A program made the translations under genes and the position numbers. A model generated the notes under the pieces. That model ran no database searches, had not been told where the DNA came from, and saw only the letters and a list, made by a program, of their open reading frames with translations. A stretch of 64,000 nucleotides of DNA from assembly GCF_013337185.1 (NCBI RefSeq), contig NZ_SWDE01000001.1, positions 1,798,001-1,862,000 on the forward strand, given 5' to 3'. Source of the stretch: Serratia proteamaculans. Lineage in GTDB: Bacteria > Pseudomonadota > Gammaproteobacteria > Enterobacterales > Enterobacteriaceae. This document shows, in pieces, positions 36,203-46,067 of this stretch. The first letter of the stretch is position 1; every line of letters starts with the position of its first letter.

Positions 36203-36409
36203 TCAGTAGAAATCGCAGGCCGCCAGTTCCGCCTGCTGCAGCCAGACCGGTTTATCGCTGGTTTTTGACCAGACGCGGTGCAAATAGCTGTAAAAACGAG
36301 CACGGTCACTGCGGAAAAGCATTACCGGTAAAGCCAACACACCTGCCAGGATCACTGCGCTGCGACGCAGGAGAATCCGATGCAATGAATAAGCTGGGTA
36401 GATAGACAT
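36203..36409 (-). CDS. ybfA: Small protein YbfA (DUF2517 family)
   Basis: 68 residues, same size as E. coli YbfA and with the same C-terminal half ([20 protein letters not shown] then WLQQAE...DFY). A hydrophobic segment ([16 protein letters not shown]) suggests membrane association. Start placed at [13 protein letters not shown] with a GGAG-like site; longer frames are not conserved. Divergent from kdpFABCDE, as in E. coli. Function unknown. Confidence 0.93.
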   Translation of the reverse strand: MSIYPAYSLHRILLRRSAVILAGVLALPVMLFRSDRARFYSYLHRVWSKTSDKPVWLQQAELAACDFY

Positions 36410-36855
36410 GCGAACCTCCTTAAAAACGCCCGGCCGTTGATTTGTCTTGGAAACAGCACTGGCGTAAACCATTAAAACGGGATGATTTGGTAACTGGACA
36501 AAATTTTAGCGCAATTGATGAAAGTTTACTACTCATCCGACCACTAAACCGGTCAAAAAATCGCAAATAAATGCGCCATCACGTAATTTTGTTACACCAA
36601 GGTTAATAATTAACTAACCATTGGTTACATTGTGGATATTTATCACCTGTTTATACCCATAGCGTCTTTGCCGATGACCAAATCCTGCCCCAAATGCGCC
36701 TCCCGCTCACCACGCCCTCATTAAAAAGTCATTTTCTGCTGTAATTTCAGCCATTTTTATACTTTTTTTACACCGGCCGTCGCTATTTTTTCATCTTCTT
36801 TCTACCGCCCTCCCTACACTCGCCATATCAAAAACTACACCTCTGGAGGTGTCCT
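36410..36855. promoter_or_regulatory. Divergent ybfA-kdpF control region
   Basis: 446-bp AT-rich spacer with no gene. It holds the KdpE operator-like T-tract near 36754 and the kdp and ybfA promoters. Confidence 0.7.
36754..36773 (+). promoter_or_regulatory. KdpE operator upstream of kdpF
   Basis: TTTTTATACTTTTTTTACAC is, as I recall it, the same T-rich sequence that KdpE protects in the E. coli kdp promoter. It lies 83 bp upstream of the kdpF start. Turgor/K+ limitation control through KdpDE is therefore expected. Confidence 0.8.
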
Positions 36856-36945
36856 GTGAGTATCAGCGTTATTGGTGGTGCGCTGTTGGTCCTGCTGCTG
36901 TTGGGCTATCTGGTTTATGCCCTGTTCAATGCGGAGGATTTCTGA
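36856..36945 (+). CDS. kdpF: K+-transporting ATPase small subunit KdpF
   Basis: 29-residue single-span peptide starting at GTG, reading [20 protein letters not shown] and ending NAEDF; E. coli KdpF has the same length and pattern. It stabilises the Kdp complex. GGAGG lies just upstream, and its TGA overlaps the kdpA ATG (TGATG). Confidence 0.96.
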   Translation: MSISVIGGALLVLLLLGYLVYALFNAEDF

Positions 36946-38633
36946 TGGCAGCTTCAGCCTTTTTATTGATTGCCAGCTTTATGCTGGTGCTTTTGCTGCT
37001 GGCCCGGCCGTTAGGCAGTTTCCTGGCACGCCTGATCGAAGGTGAGCCTTTACCCGCTCTGCGTCGGGTGGAGGCCGCCGTCTGGCGCGGCTGTGGCATT
37101 ACCACCGCTGAAATGAACTGGTGGCAGTATGCGCTGGCGATCTTGTGGTTCAACCTGCTCGGGCTGGTGCTGCTGTTCGCGTTGCTGATGGCGCAAGGCT
37201 CACTGCCGCTTAACCCACAGGGTTTCCCTGGTCTGTCGTGGGATCTGGCGTTCAATACTGCCGTCAGCTTTGTCACCAACACCAACTGGCAAGCCTACAG
37301 CGGTGAAAGCACCCTCAGCTACCTTAGCCAGATGGCCGGGCTGGCAGTGCAGAACTTCCTGTCTGCCGCGACCGGTATCGCCGTGGCCTTTGCGTTGATC
37401 CGTGCCTTCACCCGCCGTTCCAGCGCCACCATTGGTAATGCCTGGATCGACATGTTCCGCATAACGCTGTACGTGTTGCTGCCGATCTCGCTGCTGATCG
37501 CGCTGTTCTTCGTCAGCCAGGGCACGCTGCAAAACTTCCTGCCTTACCTGCATATCACTACGCTGGAAGGCGCGCAGCAGACGCTGCCAATGGGGCCGGT
37601 GGCCTCGCAGGAAGCGATCAAGATGCTCGGCACCAACGGCGGCGGCTTCTTCGGCGTCAACTCGGCTCATCCGTTCGAAAACCCGACCGTGCTGACCAAC
37701 TTTGTGCAGATGTTGGCGATCTTCCTGATCCCTTGTGCGCTGTGCTTTTCCTTCGGCCGGGTAGCCGGTGAGAACCGTCAGGGCCATGCGCTGATCTGGG
37801 CGATGTCGCTGATCTTCATCGTGGCCGTCGTAGTGGTGATGTTCGCCGAGCTGGCGGGTAACCCGCATCTGAGCGAGTTGGGCAGTGCCAGCAACATCAA
37901 TATGGAAGGCAAGGAATCGCGCTTTGGCATTCTCGCCACCAGCATGTTCTCGGTGGTCACCACCGCAGCGTCCTGTGGTGCCGTCAACGCCATGCATGAC
38001 TCCTTCACCGCGCTGGGCGGCATGGTGCCGATGTGGCTGATGCAGATTGGTGAAGTGGTGTTCGGCGGCGTCGGTTCCGGCCTGTACGGCATGCTGCTGT
38101 TCGTACTGCTGACGGTGTTTATCGCCGGGTTGATGATTGGGCGTACCCCGGAATATCTGGGCAAAAAAATCGACGTCTATGACATGAAAATGACCGCGCT
38201 GGCGATCCTGGTCACACCGACCCTGGTGCTGCTGGGCAGCGCACTGGCCATCTCTACTGACGTAGGCCGTGCCGGCATTCTTAACCCGGGCGCGCACGGT
38301 TTCAGCGAAGTGCTGTATGCCCTGTCCTCTGCCGCCAATAACAACGGCAGCGCCTTTGGGGGGCTGAGCGTCAACACGCCGTTCTACAACCTGCTGCTGG
38401 CCTTTGCCATGTTCGTCGGCCGTTTCGGGGTGATCCTGCCGGTACTGGCGATCGCCGGTTCACTGTGCGCCAAGAAACGCCAGCCGGCGGGCAACGGCAC
38501 CCTGCCAACCTACGGGCCGTTGTTTATCGGTCTGCTGGTCGGCACCGTACTACTGGTGGGCGCATTGACCTTCGTACCGGCGCTGGCGCTGGGACCGGTG
38601 GCTGAGCATTTGCAACTTTGGCTGACCAAATAA
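36945..38633 (+). CDS. kdpA: K+-transporting ATPase subunit A
   Basis: Potassium-channel-like subunit of the high-affinity Kdp pump. 562 residues from [20 protein letters not shown]; selectivity-filter-like loops [44 protein letters not shown] and [10 protein letters not shown] are intact. Start fixed by the TGATG overlap with kdpF and the GGAGG site 7 nt upstream. Confidence 0.97.
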   Translation: MAASAFLLIASFMLVLLLLARPLGSFLARLIEGEPLPALRRVEAAVWRGCGITTAEMNWWQYALAILWFNLLGLVLLFALLMAQGSLPLNPQGFPGLSWDLAFNTAVSFVTNTNWQAYSGESTLSYLSQMAGLAVQNFLSAATGIAVAFALIRAFTRRSSATIGNAWIDMFRITLYVLLPISLLIALFFVSQGTLQNFLPYLHITTLEGAQQTLPMGPVASQEAIKMLGTNGGGFFGVNSAHPFENPTVLTNFVQMLAIFLIPCALCFSFGRVAGENRQGHALIWAMSLIFIVAVVVVMFAELAGNPHLSELGSASNINMEGKESRFGILATSMFSVVTTAASCGAVNAMHDSFTALGGMVPMWLMQIGEVVFGGVGSGLYGMLLFVLLTVFIAGLMIGRTPEYLGKKIDVYDMKMTALAILVTPTLVLLGSALAISTDVGRAGILNPGAHGFSEVLYALSSAANNNGSAFGGLSVNTPFYNLLLAFAMFVGRFGVILPVLAIAGSLCAKKRQPAGNGTLPTYGPLFIGLLVGTVLLVGALTFVPALALGPVAEHLQLWLTK

Positions 38634-38639
38634 CCGCGC

Positions 38640-38695
38640 ATTCCCGTCGCCTTTCGAGCCGCAGCCAGACGGCCAGTTCGAAATCCATAGGGAAT
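38640..38695. repeat. ERIC-type element, internally deleted, between kdpA and kdpB
   Basis: 56-bp imperfect palindrome ATTCCCGTCGCCTTTCGAGC to AAATCCATAGGGAAT. The termini match those of the 123-bp element at 29256-29378, but the central stem is missing. It nearly fills the 85-bp kdpA-kdpB gap inside a single operon. Confidence 0.7.
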
Positions 38696-38718
38696 GAAAT
38701 AGGAAGAGAGAATAAAAG

Positions 38719-40788
38719 ATGACTCGCAAACAACGCGCGCTGTTTGAACCGGCACTGGTCCGTACCGCGCTGATCGATGCGCTGAAAAAGCTGGATCCGC
38801 GCACCCAGTGGCGTAACCCGGTGATGTTCGTGGTGTATATCGGCAGCATTCTGACCACGGCCATCTGGCTGGCGATCCTCACCAAACAGACCGACGGTAG
38901 CGCCGCCTTTACCGGCAGCATCGCTATGTGGCTGTGGTTTACCGTGCTGTTCGCCAACTTTGCCGAAGCGCTGGCCGAAGGGCGCAGCAAAGCTCAGGCG
39001 GAAAGCCTGAGAGGCACCAAGAAAACCAGTTGGGCGAAGAAACTGGCCGGACCGCGCCGTGAAGGTGCCACCGAGAAAGTCTCCGCCGAAAGCCTGCGCA
39101 AGGGTGACGTGGTGCTGGTCGAGGCCGGTGACACCATTCCCTGCGACGGCGAAGTGCTGGAAGGCGGCGCATCAGTGGATGAAAGCGCCATTACCGGCGA
39201 ATCCGCACCGGTGATCCGTGAGTCCGGCGGCGACTTTTCATCCGTCACCGGTGGTACCCGCGTGCTGTCAGACTGGCTGGTAGTACAGTGTAGCGTTAAC
39301 CCGGGCGAAACCTTCCTTGATCGGATGATTGCCATGGTCGAAGGCGCAAAACGCCGCAAGACCCCGAACGAGGTGGCGCTGACCATTTTGTTAGTGGCAC
39401 TGACCCTGGTATTCGTGCTGGCGACCGCCACGCTGTTTCCGTTCTCGCAATACAGCGTCGACGCCGCCAACGGCGGTTCGGTGGTCAGTATCACCGTATT
39501 GGTTGCCCTGCTGGTCTGTCTGATCCCTACCACCATCGGCGGTCTGCTGTCTGCCATCGGCGTGGCCGGGATGAGCCGGATGCTGGGTGCCAACGTCATC
39601 GCCACCAGTGGCCGTGCGGTGGAAGCCGCCGGCGACGTGGATGTGCTGCTGCTGGATAAAACCGGCACCATCACGCTGGGTAACCGTCAGGCCTCCGAAT
39701 TTCTGCCGGCGCCGGGAGTGAAAGAACAGGAACTGGCTGACGCCGCGCAGCTGTCTTCACTGGCGGATGAAACGCCGGAAGGCCGCAGCATTGTGGTGCT
39801 GGCCAAACAGCGCTTTAACCTGCGTGAGCGTGACCTGCAGGCGCTGAACGCTACTTTCGTGCCCTTCTCTGCCCAGACGCGCATGAGCGGCGTCAACGTG
39901 CAGGATCGCATGATCCGTAAGGGCGCAGTGGATGCCATTCGCCGTCACGTGGAGTCCAATCAGGGCCACTTCCCACAGGCGGTGGACGATTTGGTGGCCA
40001 GCGTGGCACGCACCGGCGGTACGCCGTTGGTGGTGGCCGAAGGGCCACGCGTGCTGGGGGTGGTAGCGCTGAAGGATATCGTCAAGGGCGGTATCAAGGA
40101 ACGCTTTGTCGAACTGCGCAAAATGGGCATCAAAACGGTGATGATCACCGGCGATAACCCACTGACCGCTGCCGCCATCGCCGCCGAAGCGGGGGTGGAC
40201 GACTTCCTGTCGGAAGCGACGCCGGAAGCCAAGCTGGCGTTGATTCGTCAATATCAGGCAGAAGGCCGCCTGGTGGCAATGACCGGCGACGGCACCAACG
40301 ACGCCCCGGCGCTGGCACAGGCCGACGTGGCGGTGGCGATGAACTCGGGGACTCAGGCCGCCAAAGAGGCGGGCAACATGGTCGATCTGGACTCCAACCC
40401 AACCAAGCTGATTGAAGTGGTGCATATCGGTAAACAGATGCTGATGACCCGCGGTTCGCTGACCACCTTCAGTATTGCCAACGACGTAGCCAAGTATTTC
40501 GCCATCATCCCGGCGGCGTTCGCGGCAACCTATCCGCAGTTGAACGCGCTGAACGTGATGCATCTGCACTCCCCCGCTTCCGCCATTATGTCGGCGGTTA
40601 TTTTCAACGCCCTGGTGATCGTGTTCCTGATCCCACTGGCGCTGAAAGGGGTGAGTTACAAGCCAATGAGCGCCGCTGCGCTGCTGCGTCGTAACCTGTG
40701 GCTGTATGGCGTGGGCGGTCTGCTGGTGCCCTTTGTCGGTATCAAGCTGATCGACCTGATCCTGGTCGCGCTGCATATCGCCGGTTAA
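38719..40788 (+). CDS. kdpB: K+-transporting ATPase ATP-binding subunit B
   Basis: P-type ATPase subunit that drives Kdp. 689 residues; phosphorylated Asp in [13 protein letters not shown] (about residue 313), TGES loop ([12 protein letters not shown]), and the hinge [30 protein letters not shown] ribosome site lies upstream. Confidence 0.98.
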   Translation: MTRKQRALFEPALVRTALIDALKKLDPRTQWRNPVMFVVYIGSILTTAIWLAILTKQTDGSAAFTGSIAMWLWFTVLFANFAEALAEGRSKAQAESLRGTKKTSWAKKLAGPRREGATEKVSAESLRKGDVVLVEAGDTIPCDGEVLEGGASVDESAITGESAPVIRESGGDFSSVTGGTRVLSDWLVVQCSVNPGETFLDRMIAMVEGAKRRKTPNEVALTILLVALTLVFVLATATLFPFSQYSVDAANGGSVVSITVLVALLVCLIPTTIGGLLSAIGVAGMSRMLGANVIATSGRAVEAAGDVDVLLLDKTGTITLGNRQASEFLPAPGVKEQELADAAQLSSLADETPEGRSIVVLAKQRFNLRERDLQALNATFVPFSAQTRMSGVNVQDRMIRKGAVDAIRRHVESNQGHFPQAVDDLVASVARTGGTPLVVAEGPRVLGVVALKDIVKGGIKERFVELRKMGIKTVMITGDNPLTAAAIAAEAGVDDFLSEATPEAKLALIRQYQAEGRLVAMTGDGTNDAPALAQADVAVAMNSGTQAAKEAGNMVDLDSNPTKLIEVVHIGKQMLMTRGSLTTFSIANDVAKYFAIIPAAFAATYPQLNALNVMHLHSPASAIMSAVIFNALVIVFLIPLALKGVSYKPMSAAALLRRNLWLYGVGGLLVPFVGIKLIDLILVALHIAG

Positions 40789-40807
40789 TGATTAAGAGGA
40801 AATGAAA

Positions 40808-41377
40808 ATGTCTTATTTACGACCTTCGCTGGTGCTGTTGATCCTGCTGACGTTGATTACCGGTATCGCCTACCCGCTGTTGACCACCGGGCTGTCGCAG
40901 CTGTTGTTCTCCGGCGCGGCCAAGGGTTCGCTGCTGTATCAGGGCGACAAAGTGGTGGGCTCGGCGTTAATCGGCCAAAACTTTACCAAACCCGAGTATT
41001 TCTGGGGCCGCCCTTCTGCCACCGCGGATTCGGCCTATAATGCCATGGCGTCTGCCGGCAGCAATCTGGCCGCCACCAACCCGGCGCTGGATAAAGCCAT
41101 TGCCGAGCGTGCGGCACAACTGCGCCAGGCTAATCCGGCGATGAAAGGCCCGATCCCGGTCGATCTGCTGACCGCGTCCGGTAGCGGTCTGGATCCACAG
41201 ATTTCTCCCGCAGCGGCACAGTATCAACTGGCCCGGGTTGCTGCGGCGCGCCAACTGGCACCGGAAAAAATCGCCAAACTGATTGATGAAAGCACCGATC
41301 AGGCCACTCCCAACTTTATGGGTGAGTCGGTGGTGAACGTGCTGAAATTGAATCTGGCACTCGACGCATTGAAATAA
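40808..41377 (+). CDS. kdpC: K+-transporting ATPase subunit C
   Basis: Single-span subunit (about 189 residues) that tightens nucleotide binding of KdpB. N-terminal transmembrane segment LVLLILLTLITGIAYPLLTT; GSALIGQNFTKPEYFWGRPSA and TASGSGLDPQISP are family motifs. Two nearby ATGs exist; the second (40808) has AGGA at 7 nt and was chosen. Confidence 0.96.
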   Translation: MSYLRPSLVLLILLTLITGIAYPLLTTGLSQLLFSGAAKGSLLYQGDKVVGSALIGQNFTKPEYFWGRPSATADSAYNAMASAGSNLAATNPALDKAIAERAAQLRQANPAMKGPIPVDLLTASGSGLDPQISPAAAQYQLARVAAARQLAPEKIAKLIDESTDQATPNFMGESVVNVLKLNLALDALK

Positions 41378-41452
41378 TGCCCCGAGTGTTAAAGGATAAG
41401 TAACGGGTTCGGCGTGCCGGACCCGCTTTACATTGCTGCAAAAGGAACTCCG

Positions 41453-44146
41453 ATGGTGGATGAGGAACAACAGCGCCCCGACCCTGACAGCCTGCTGGCG
41501 CTGGCCAATGAAAAGCCCCGTGGCCGCCTGAAGGTGTTCTTCGGCGCCTGTGCCGGAGTGGGCAAAACCTACGCCATGCTGCAGGAAGCCCAGCGGCTGC
41601 GTGCCCAGGGACTGAACGTGCTGGTCGGCGTGGTGGAAACCCATGGCCGCAGCGAAACCGCCGCGCTGCTGGGCGGGCTGGATTTGCTGGCGCAAAAGCG
41701 CATTCAGTATCGCGGCCGACAGATACAGGAGTTTGATCTCGACGCCGCATTGGCACGTCGCCCGGCACTGATCCTGATGGATGAACTGGCGCACAGTAAC
41801 GCCCACGGCTCGCGCCACCCGAAGCGCTGGCAGGATGTGGAAGAGTTGCTGGACGCCGGTATCGACGTGCTGACCACCGTCAACGTGCAGCACCTGGAAA
41901 GCCTGAACGACGTGGTCGGCGGTGTGACCGGGGTACGGGTACGTGAAACGGTGCCCGATCATGTGTTCGACGAAGCCACCGAGGTAGTGCTGGTTGACCT
42001 GCCGCCGGACGATCTGCGCCAGCGACTCAATGAAGGCAAGGTGTATATCCCCGGTCAGGCCGAACGCGCCATTGAGCACTTTTTCCGTAAGGGCAATCTG
42101 ATCGCCCTGCGTGAACTGGCACTGCGTCGCACCGCAGACCGGGTCGATGACCAGATGCGTGCCTTCCGGGATACCCAGGGCCGTGAACGCGTGTGGCACA
42201 CCCGCGACAGTATCCTGCTGTGCGTCGGCCATAACAGCGGCAACGAAAAGCTGGTGCGCATCGCCGCCCGGCTGGCCGCCAGACTGGGTTGCCACTGGCA
42301 CGCAGTCTATGTGGAAACGCCCAAGCTGCATCGCCTGCCGGAGAATCAACGCCGGGCAATTTTGCGAGCGCTGCGGCTGGCACAGGAATTGGGGGCCGAA
42401 ACCGCCACCCTGTCCGAACCTGATGAAGAACGGGCGATATTACGCTACGCCCGTGAGCACAACCTGGGCAAAATCATCATTGGCCGCCGCAGTGAACAAC
42501 GCTGGAAACTGCGCGGCAGCTTTGCCGATCGCCTTGGCAAATTGGGGCCGGATCTCGATCTGGTGATTGTCGCCCTGGAAAACGACAGCCTCCCGCAGCC
42601 AGGCAAAGAACACGACAGCCGCAACTTTGGCGAGAAATGGCGTATGCAACTGCGTGGCTGCGCCGTCGCCGTCGCACTCTGCGCCCTGATCACCCTGCTG
42701 TCCCAGTGGCTGCTGCCGGGCTTCGATCAGGCCAACCTGGTAATGGTCTACCTGCTTGGCGTTGCCATTGTCGCGTTGTTTTTTGGTCGTTGGCCGTCGG
42801 TGCTGGCTGCGGTGATCAACGTCGCCAGCTTTGACCTGTTTTTCGTCCAGCCTCAATGGTCGTTTGCCGTCAGTGATATGCAGTATCTACTGACCTTTGC
42901 CGTGATGCTGATTGTCGGTATCACCATCGGTAACCTGACCGCCGGTGTGCGTTATCAGGCACGAGTGGCCCGCTACCGCGAGCAGCGGGCCCGTCATCTG
43001 TATGAAATCTCCCGTGGGCTGAGCCAGGCGCTGACCACCGAAGACATCGCCAAAACCAGTCGCCACTTCCTCTCCAGCAGTTTCCAGGCCAAAACCGTGC
43101 TGCTGCTGCCACAGGAAGACGGCAAACTGCAACAAATGGTCGGGGAAACCGGTGGGCTGCTGTCGGTAGATGAGGCTATTGCGCGCTGGAGTTTCGACAA
43201 GGGCATGCCGGCCGGAGCCGGGACCGATACCCTGCCCGGCGTTCCCTATCAACTGTTGCCGTTAACCACGTCGAAACAAACCTTTGGCCTGTTGGCCATC
43301 GAACCCAGTAACCTGCGCCAGCTGATGGTGCCGGAGCAACAGCGGCTGCTACAGACCTTTGCGGTGTTGATTGCCAGCGCGCTGGAACGCTTGCATTTGG
43401 CGCGCAGCGCCGAGGAAGCCAAGCTGGACGCCGAACGCGAACAACTGCGCAACTCGCTGCTGGCGGCGCTGTCCCACGACTTGCGTACTCCGCTGACGGT
43501 GCTGTTCGGTCAAGCGGAAATTCTGACGCTCGATCTGGCGGCGGAAGGCTCCAACCATGCGACCCAGGCCAGTCAGATCCGCCAGCAGGTACTGAGCACC
43601 ACCCGGCTGGTGAACAACCTGCTGGATATGGCACGCATTCAATCCGGTGGTTTTAATCTGCGTAAAGAGTGGCAATCGCTGGAAGAGATCGTCGGTGCAT
43701 CGCTGCACATGCTGGAGCCGCTGATGACTCAACATCAAATCAAGGTTGAGCTACCGGCGGAGCTGGTATTGGTGAATTGCGACGGCAGCCTGCTGGAGCG
43801 CGTGTTCACTAACCTGTTGGAAAATGCCAATAAATATGCCGGCTACGATGCTACTATCGGTATTCGTGCCCATACTCTGCCAGAGTGGCTGGAAGTCGAA
43901 GTCTGGGACGATGGGCCGGGCATTCCCGAAGGGAAATTGCAGCTTATTTTCGATAAGTTTTCCCGCGGCAATAAAGAGTCGGCGATCCCCGGCGTAGGTT
44001 TGGGGTTAGCGATTTGCCGTGCCATTATTGAAGTACACGGCGGCCGCATCTGGGCCGAAAACGGTGCCAACGGCGGCGCCCGTTTCCGCTTTGTACTACC
44101 GCTGGAGAAACCGCCAGAAATAGACAGCGAAGCCTTTGATCTTTAA
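41453..44146 (+). CDS. kdpD: Sensor histidine kinase KdpD
   Basis: K+/turgor sensor of kdp. 897 residues: N-terminal KdpD domain with Walker A GACAGVGKTYAML, Usp-like domain, four transmembrane helices around residues 400-500 (DUF4118), a GAF-like part, HisKA with the phospho-His in LSHDLRTPLT (about 675), and HATPase (NLLENANKYA, DDGPGIPEG). Start placed at MVDEEQQRPDPDSL after AAAGGAACTCCG. Confidence 0.97.
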   Translation: MVDEEQQRPDPDSLLALANEKPRGRLKVFFGACAGVGKTYAMLQEAQRLRAQGLNVLVGVVETHGRSETAALLGGLDLLAQKRIQYRGRQIQEFDLDAALARRPALILMDELAHSNAHGSRHPKRWQDVEELLDAGIDVLTTVNVQHLESLNDVVGGVTGVRVRETVPDHVFDEATEVVLVDLPPDDLRQRLNEGKVYIPGQAERAIEHFFRKGNLIALRELALRRTADRVDDQMRAFRDTQGRERVWHTRDSILLCVGHNSGNEKLVRIAARLAARLGCHWHAVYVETPKLHRLPENQRRAILRALRLAQELGAETATLSEPDEERAILRYAREHNLGKIIIGRRSEQRWKLRGSFADRLGKLGPDLDLVIVALENDSLPQPGKEHDSRNFGEKWRMQLRGCAVAVALCALITLLSQWLLPGFDQANLVMVYLLGVAIVALFFGRWPSVLAAVINVASFDLFFVQPQWSFAVSDMQYLLTFAVMLIVGITIGNLTAGVRYQARVARYREQRARHLYEISRGLSQALTTEDIAKTSRHFLSSSFQAKTVLLLPQEDGKLQQMVGETGGLLSVDEAIARWSFDKGMPAGAGTDTLPGVPYQLLPLTTSKQTFGLLAIEPSNLRQLMVPEQQRLLQTFAVLIASALERLHLARSAEEAKLDAEREQLRNSLLAALSHDLRTPLTVLFGQAEILTLDLAAEGSNHATQASQIRQQVLSTTRLVNNLLDMARIQSGGFNLRKEWQSLEEIVGASLHMLEPLMTQHQIKVELPAELVLVNCDGSLLERVFTNLLENANKYAGYDATIGIRAHTLPEWLEVEVWDDGPGIPEGKLQLIFDKFSRGNKESAIPGVGLGLAICRAIIEVHGGRIWAENGANGGARFRFVLPLEKPPEIDSEAFDL

Positions 44147-44164
44147 TCAAGTTCCGGGAGTCTT

Positions 44165-44854
44165 GTGAGCAGCACGCCAACCAATATTCTGATTGTTGAA
44201 GATGAGAAAGAGATCCGGCGTTTCGTCCGTACCGCCCTGGAAAGTGAAGGCCTGCGGGTGTTTGAAAGCGAAACGCTGCAACGCGGGCTGATTGAAGCCG
44301 GTACGCGTAAACCGGATCTGATTATTCTCGATTTGGGGTTGCCGGACGGCGACGGACTTAACTATATCCGTGATTTACGCCAATGGAGCGCGATTCCGGT
44401 CATAGTGTTGTCGGCACGCAACGCTGAAGAAGACAAAATCGCCGCGCTGGACGCCGGGGCGGATGACTATCTCAGCAAGCCCTTTGGCATTGGTGAATTG
44501 CTGGCGCGCGTGCGGGTCGCCTTGCGACGTCATTCCGGCAGCCTGCAGGAAAGCCCGTTGGTCAGCTTCTCAGAAATCACCGTAGATCTGATTAATCGTC
44601 GAGTGCTGCGCCAGGGTGAAGATTTGCATCTGACGCCAATTGAGTTTCGACTGCTGGCCGAGCTGCTGGCCAACTCCGGCAAGGTGCTGACCCAGCGCCA
44701 GCTTCTGAGCCACGTATGGGGGCCGAACTACGTCGAACACAGCCATTACCTGCGAATTTATATGGGTCATCTGCGGCAGAAACTGGAGGCCGACCCGGCC
44801 CGGCCAAAACACTTGCTGACCGAAACCGGCGTCGGTTACCGCTTTATGCCTTGA
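44165..44854 (+). CDS. kdpE: Response regulator KdpE
   Basis: OmpR-family activator of kdpFABC. 229 residues from GTG; receiver domain with the phospho-acceptor in LIILDLGLPDGDG, Lys in DDYLSKPFG, and winged-helix DNA-binding domain (HLTPIEFRLLAELLANSGKV, LLTETGVGYRFMP). Follows kdpD by 18 bp. Confidence 0.97.
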   Translation: MSSTPTNILIVEDEKEIRRFVRTALESEGLRVFESETLQRGLIEAGTRKPDLIILDLGLPDGDGLNYIRDLRQWSAIPVIVLSARNAEEDKIAALDAGADDYLSKPFGIGELLARVRVALRRHSGSLQESPLVSFSEITVDLINRRVLRQGEDLHLTPIEFRLLAELLANSGKVLTQRQLLSHVWGPNYVEHSHYLRIYMGHLRQKLEADPARPKHLLTETGVGYRFMP

Positions 44855-44861
44855 AGTTAAT

Positions 44862-44930
44862 GGGCGCAGCATGCGGTTAACCTGACGCGGTGTTCGATTA
44901 AACGGGCGCAGCATGCGGCGCCCCTACGCG
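44862..44930. repeat. Direct repeat with a REP-like palindrome
   Basis: GGGCGCAGCATGCGG occurs at 44862-44876 and 44904-44918. The second copy continues into a palindrome GGGCGCAGCATGCGGCGCCC plus CTACG, a common intergenic REP-like word in Serratia/Yersinia-type genomes (recalled, not searched). It lies between convergent kdpE and the DUF3861-like gene. Confidence 0.6.
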
Positions 44931-45223
44931 TTAGGACCTTTCTTTAATCCCATCATAAATTCCTTGAACGCTTCGCGCAGCGGTGCAAATACCGGATGCT
45001 TGCGGTTTTCGATCATCACTTCGGAAAACAGTTTCAGGCCAACGGCAAAGGCCGCACTGTTGTTCTCGCCAAAGTTCAGGTCTTCACGCGCTTTGATGCG
45101 CTCAACAATACCGAGAATATCGTCGTGGTTTTCTACTTCAAAACTCAGTGGCGCTTTCTCTACGGGTTCGCCTTTGCGATCGCTCAGGGCTTCAACGGTA
45201 ATACGGAAACGGTGGCCGGGCAT
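44924..45223 (-). CDS. Small DUF3861-like protein
   Basis: 99-residue soluble protein, MPGHRFRITVEALSDRKGEP, with a mixed alpha/beta character and no membrane segment. It looks like the DUF3861 family, but function is unknown. It overlaps the PadR-type regulator stop by one base, so the two are an operon and probably share the palindromic operators upstream. Confidence 0.7.
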   Translation of the reverse strand: MPGHRFRITVEALSDRKGEPVEKAPLSFEVENHDDILGIVERIKAREDLNFGENNSAAFAVGLKLFSEVMIENRKHPVFAPLREAFKEFMMGLKKGPNA

Positions 45224-45882
45224 CAGTCATTCTCCTGTGCTGTCGGGGCAATGTTCATTTCACTTTCAATCGCCGCCACGGCGGTCAGCAATGCCGCATT
45301 GATGCGTTCCACCTGCTGTGGTGAAAGATCGGCACGCATCACGTTGCCGCGTAGCAAACTGCGCAGGCGGTTCATGGCTTCAGAGATACCTTCCGCCAGA
45401 TTGCCGTGATGATGATGATGACCGCGACCGGCACCGGCCAAACGGGCCAGGATCACGTCGACAACGGCCTGGTGTTTTTGCAGTTCCCCCTGGCCCAGTT
45501 CGGTGATCTGATAACTTTTGCGGCCATTGCTGCTGGTGACAGGCTCAAGGAAATCCTGCTCTTCCAATAGCGTCAGGGTCGGGTAAATCACGCCCGGGCT
45601 GGGTACGTACAGGCCGGAAGAAGCCTCATCAATGGCCTTAATCAGTTCATAGCCGTGGCTCGGTTTGCGTGCCACCAGCGCCAGCAGCACCAACCGCAGG
45701 TCGCCATGTTCAAACATGCGCTGACGCCCACCACGGCCCCCTCGCCCGCCCCGGCCATGCTCTTCGCCGTGGTCGCCGCCAAAGTGATGACGCCCGCCAC
45801 GATGGCGATGATGATGGTCGCAACGTTCTTCGTGATCAGGATGACAATGGTGACGGCGGTGTGAATCTAAACGATGAAACAT
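45223..45882 (-). CDS. PadR-family metal-responsive regulator (YqjI-like)
   Basis: 219 residues: a His/Asp/Gly/Arg-rich N-terminal tract (HRRHHCHPDHEERCDHHHRH, about residues 9-55), then a PadR winged helix (GDLRLVLLALVARKPSHGYE, PSPGVIYPTLTLLEEQDFLE), and a C-terminal helix pair with a HHHHH patch. The layout matches E. coli YqjI, a nickel-sensing repressor of the ferric reductase gene yqjH, although yqjH is not adjacent here. The ATG at 45882 (MFHRLDSHRRHH) has GAGGT upstream. Confidence 0.85.
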   Translation of the reverse strand: MFHRLDSHRRHHCHPDHEERCDHHHRHRGGRHHFGGDHGEEHGRGGRGGRGGRQRMFEHGDLRLVLLALVARKPSHGYELIKAIDEASSGLYVPSPGVIYPTLTLLEEQDFLEPVTSSNGRKSYQITELGQGELQKHQAVVDVILARLAGAGRGHHHHHGNLAEGISEAMNRLRSLLRGNVMRADLSPQQVERINAALLTAVAAIESEMNIAPTAQEND

Positions 45883-45920
45883 AGTGATACCTCTCAATAG
45901 ACAGTGAGTTGACGAAGCCA

Positions 45921-46008
45921 TTTAGATATATCTAAACAACTTCGATAACGCTAATCTAGATCGATATATCTAAATGCGCAAGGGCTGTTTGTAAAATAGA
46001 TATATCTA
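45921..46008 (-). promoter_or_regulatory. Three AT-rich palindromic operators upstream of the PadR gene
   Basis: TTTAGATATATCTAAA (45921-45936) is a perfect 16-bp palindrome; GATATATCTAAA recurs at 45963-45974; a third palindrome TAGATATATCTA lies at 45997-46008. Spacing between centres is about 38 bp each. They lie 39 to 126 bp upstream of the regulator start, which suggests autoregulation by the PadR protein. Confidence 0.75.
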
Positions 46009-46024
46009 AATTACAGGCATAAAA

Positions 46025-46048
46025 AAAGCGCTGTAAAAACAGCGCTTT
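46025..46048 (-). terminator. pgm terminator
   Basis: Perfect stem AAAGCGCTGT/ACAGCGCTTT with a 4-nt loop and a T-run on the minus strand, 20 bp past the pgm stop. Confidence 0.93.
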
Positions 46049-46067
46049 CATCGGAGGTGGGGAAAAC

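Noticed and set aside
37200-38297. 365-codon open frame antisense to kdpA
   Set aside because: Same reason: shadow of a conserved gene, very rich in His/Gln/Arg as expected from reverse reading.
40967-42349. 460-codon open frame antisense to kdpC/kdpD
   Set aside because: Spans two conserved genes and their junction on the opposite strand; no motif or start signal supports it.
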